Origin: Hydromicrobium sp964517765
Lineage (GTDB): Bacteria > Actinomycetota > Humimicrobiia > Humimicrobiales > Humimicrobiaceae
Assembly (NCBI GenBank): GCA_964517765.1
Contig: CAZFEN010000017.1
Span: forward strand, 1-27,858
Reading direction: 5' to 3'
DNA length: 27,858 bases
Shown: positions 26,107 to 27,858 of the stretch, piece after piece
Numbering within the stretch: position 1 is the first letter of the stretch
How the letters are laid out: each line of letters begins with the position of its first letter
The notes under the pieces: generated by a model
Seen by the model: only the letters and a program-made list of their open reading frames with translations
Told to the model about the DNA's origin: nothing
The model's database searches: none
Made by a program: the position numbers and the translations under genes

Positions 26107-26770
26107 AAAATTTTTATGATGCGACTATGAAAAGAAAAACAACAATTTACGAGAGAATATTATATCACATGGGAAATACCTCTCTGATGCATTTTGCTTT
26201 CCGTTTAAAAGTAAAAGGTATTTTCAGCCAGGATGAACTGAAAGAAGCTCTTTATAAATTACAGCAAAAACATCCTCTGGCGGGAGTAAGAGTTATAATG
26301 ACAGAAGACAAAAAGCAGTATATAACTACAGAAAATGTACCTCCCATACCTTTAAACCAATTTAATGAAAAAGAAACGGATTGGAAAGCTGTTGCAGGCG
26401 AGGAGCTCTGTAGTTCATTTGATATTTTTAAAGGGCCAATGGTCCATGTCTTTTTATCCCAGGAGGAAGATATTTCCGATATTGTTTTTGTTTTCCATCA
26501 TGCAATTTGCGACGGACTATCGGCAGTTGTTCTCCTGCACGATTTATTTTCATTCCTGACATATCCATTACAGCAGATAAATCCATATAAAGAAGCACCC
26601 ATATTTTCAAAGCTGATTAAAAAGGATATTCTTGATTTAATAAAGAGCAAGGGAATGCCGGAATGGCTTAAAAATATAGAGATCAAGGAATTAAAACATA
26701 TTAAAGGAGAACCTTTCCCTAAACCTGATTATATGATTCATAACTGGTCCTTTACAGAGGATTTTGAAGA
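26103..26770 (+). pseudogene. Truncated condensation/acyltransferase-type gene (HHxxxDG motif)
   Basis: The GTG at 26103 overlaps the MATE stop; an ATG at 26127 is an alternative. Residues about 12-220 look like the N-terminal half of a condensation-domain or PapA/WES-type acyltransferase: TSLMHFAFRLKVKG, EALYKLQQKHPLAGVRV and the catalytic HHAICDG at 132-138. Family members are usually 400 residues or more. Here the family-like sequence stops near residue 222 (base about 26,770). The frame stays open to a TAA ending at 26966, but those last 65 codons are the antisense of the GH130 gene, so the tail is not native. Such proteins acylate or link hydroxyl or amino groups in lipids and secondary metabolites. 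The truncation probably leaves it inactive. Confidence 0.7.
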
Positions 26771-27577
26771 TCCGTGGTATATCTCCATCCAGCCTTCTTT
26801 TATTCTAAAAGGAACAGCTCCGGCGCCTATACTCCCCTCGTCCCGATATTGCTTTCTGGTCCCCATAAGCTTCATATGGTTACCCCTGCAAATAAAGTCG
26901 GGTGATTCCGATATCCATATATCTCTCGCTTCACATCCGGTGGATACAGGACGGCTCAGGGCATAATATTTATCTCTTATCTTTTCCGGAAAAATTGCGA
27001 CATCTTTATTATCAGGTAAAAAAATCACTCCAAGTCTTGTAAACTTAATAAAATCGACAGTAGATGCCAGGCAGGCGATAATTCCGATCTTATCTGATAC
27101 TGCACTATAACTTATATAATACCTTCTATCAATTTAGGTTATTCTCGGATCTTCTATGTCAAATCTTTCATATTTATTTTCAGGAAATATAGCAGGTTTT
27201 TTATCTATATCGAAATCGGTACCGTTTTTACTCCTGGCAATCCTTAAATGTGAAATAGATGTTAGGTACCCACCAGAGGTTATCCTTAAAAATCTGGCGT
27301 CAGAAAAACCAACAAAGGAATCATTTTTATTAAATTTCTTTACCGAAAGTTTGCCTGTTTTTAAATCTAACAGAGGTATTAGTTCTACCTTCTCATTATC
27401 ATTGATTGGTTCTTCGGCAACCCTCATAAGAAGTATAATCTCACCATTAAACCTTGTAACACCGCAATTTAAAACACCCACAACCTTAAAATCGGGTCTT
27501 GATGGAGCCGCGTCTTCCGGTTTTATTATTGGATTTCTCTCTGATCTGAAAACATTCATATTTAATTTTTCAATCAT
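26771..27577 (-). pseudogene. Broken GH130 family beta-mannoside phosphorylase-type gene
   Basis: Translation from the ATG at 27577 gives clear GH130 sequence: FRSERNPIIKPED, YLTSISHLRIARSK, PAIFPENKYERF and IEDPRIT with the catalytic-type Asp. After IEDPRIT a TAA at 27136-27134 interrupts, but the same frame continues with RRYYISYSAVSDKIGIIACL, DVAIFPEKI, YYALSRPVSTG, IWISESPDF and GAGAVPF as far as EIYHG (base 26771), where homology stops about 50 residues short of the usual end. From family memory, several usual Gly/Trp positions are also altered (Asp in ERFDIEDPR, Arg in ICRGNH and QYRDEG). The enzyme would phosphorolyse beta-mannosides. The gene looks decayed. It overlaps the upstream glycosyltransferase-type gene by ATGA, indicating a former operon. 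Confidence 0.85.
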
Positions 27578-27858
27578 TTAATGATCCCCAACCGCTTCGC
27601 AGCAAGATACGCCATCAGGAAACATATATTTGATTCGGCACCCTGATTTAAATTTACACCTTCCGGATTCAATGCATCATAGCATGCAAAATTTTCGTCT
27701 ATAAGAGAAATATTATTTATATTATTACCGGAAAACCATCTGTACCATTTCCCGGCCCAGTCCAGAAAGAACTTATCTTCTGTGGCACGGTATGCCTTTT
27801 CAAGACAGCAAACCATATAAGCCGGATCAATTGGCTGCTGATCATATAAAGCTTTTTT
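27574..27858 (-). CDS. C-terminal end of a glycosyltransferase-associated (alpha/alpha) protein, cut by window edge
   Basis: The last 94 residues of a longer protein are visible, entering from the right edge; the frame is open up to 27858. The segment reads ALYDQQPIDPAYMVCCLEKA, a helical stretch with AGKWYRWFSGNN, then NPEGVNLNQGAESNICFLMA before the stop. The DQQPIDP and GVNxNQGAES motifs are those of the helical domain found at the C-terminus of certain family-4-type glycosyltransferases encoded next to GH130 genes, so this is probably such a protein. The catalytic domain is not in the window. It overlaps the GH130 start by four bases. Confidence 0.7.
   Translation of the reverse strand, partial: KKALYDQQPIDPAYMVCCLEKAYRATEDKFFLDWAGKWYRWFSGNNINNISLIDENFACYDALNPEGVNLNQGAESNICFLMAYLAAKRLGIIK

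Noticed and set aside
26771..26966. Open tail of the acyltransferase-like frame as a new C-terminal domain
   Set aside because: The same bases on the minus strand encode clear GH130 sequence, so the tail is an antisense read-through.
27134..27136. Programmed stop-codon readthrough or recoding in GH130
   Set aside because: The gene is also truncated and carries changes at conserved positions, which fits decay better than a recoding event.

Overview
The window is an AT-rich bacterial chromosome segment with ordinary, densely packed genes and short intergenic gaps. The complete sodium/proton-pumping Rnf operon, a radical-SAM activase and several 4Fe-4S proteins point to a strict anaerobe. Shine-Dalgarno sites are weak or absent for many genes. 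The gene mix (two PHP-type PolX, Rnf in C-D-G-E-A-B order, a GH130 gene next to a glycosyltransferase) would suit an uncultured low-GC anaerobe such as Atribacterota, Humimicrobiia-type Actinobacteriota or a deep Firmicutes-like line. That placement is a guess. I see no rRNA, tRNA, CRISPR array, insertion sequence or phage module.

Layout. 1-4426 (all minus strand): 5' part of an ABC-F ATPase, an AAC(3)-type acetyltransferase, a GH30 glycoside hydrolase lipoprotein and a PAS-GGDEF-HD-GYP cyclic-di-GMP protein. 4672-6015 (plus): a small XRE-type regulator preceded by two inverted repeats, and a PflX-type radical SAM protein. 6020-15593: a block rich in nucleic-acid and protein repair genes. It holds a divergent PolX paralogue (minus), protein-L-isoaspartate methyltransferase, an unannotated 59-residue ORF overlapping a canonical PolX, endonuclease III, a SAM methyltransferase (minus), and a YhaO/YhaN-like nuclease and SMC-like ATPase pair.

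15667-23224 (minus): a probable operon read as homoserine-dehydrogenase-like SAF protein, apbE, rnfC, rnfD, rnfG, rnfE, rnfA, rnfB. ApbE would attach FMN to RnfD and RnfG, so the flavinylation enzyme is encoded with its targets. 23323-24609 (minus) is a lipoprotein with two similar beta-rich segments and a PsbP-like C-terminal part. 24736-26106 (plus) is a MATE transporter.

26103-27858 is a damaged region. A condensation/acyltransferase-type gene (plus) and a GH130 glycoside phosphorylase gene (minus) have both lost their 3' ends at a shared junction near 26,770. The GH130 gene also carries an in-frame TAA and non-conservative changes at usually conserved positions. Its overlapping upstream partner is the C-terminal end of a glycosyltransferase-type protein running off the window.

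I found no clearly new multi-gene system. The best leads are the two diverged PolX paralogues, the conserved-looking 59-residue ORF coupled to PolX, the compact membrane-anchored YhaN-like ATPase, and the convergent gene wreck at the right end.
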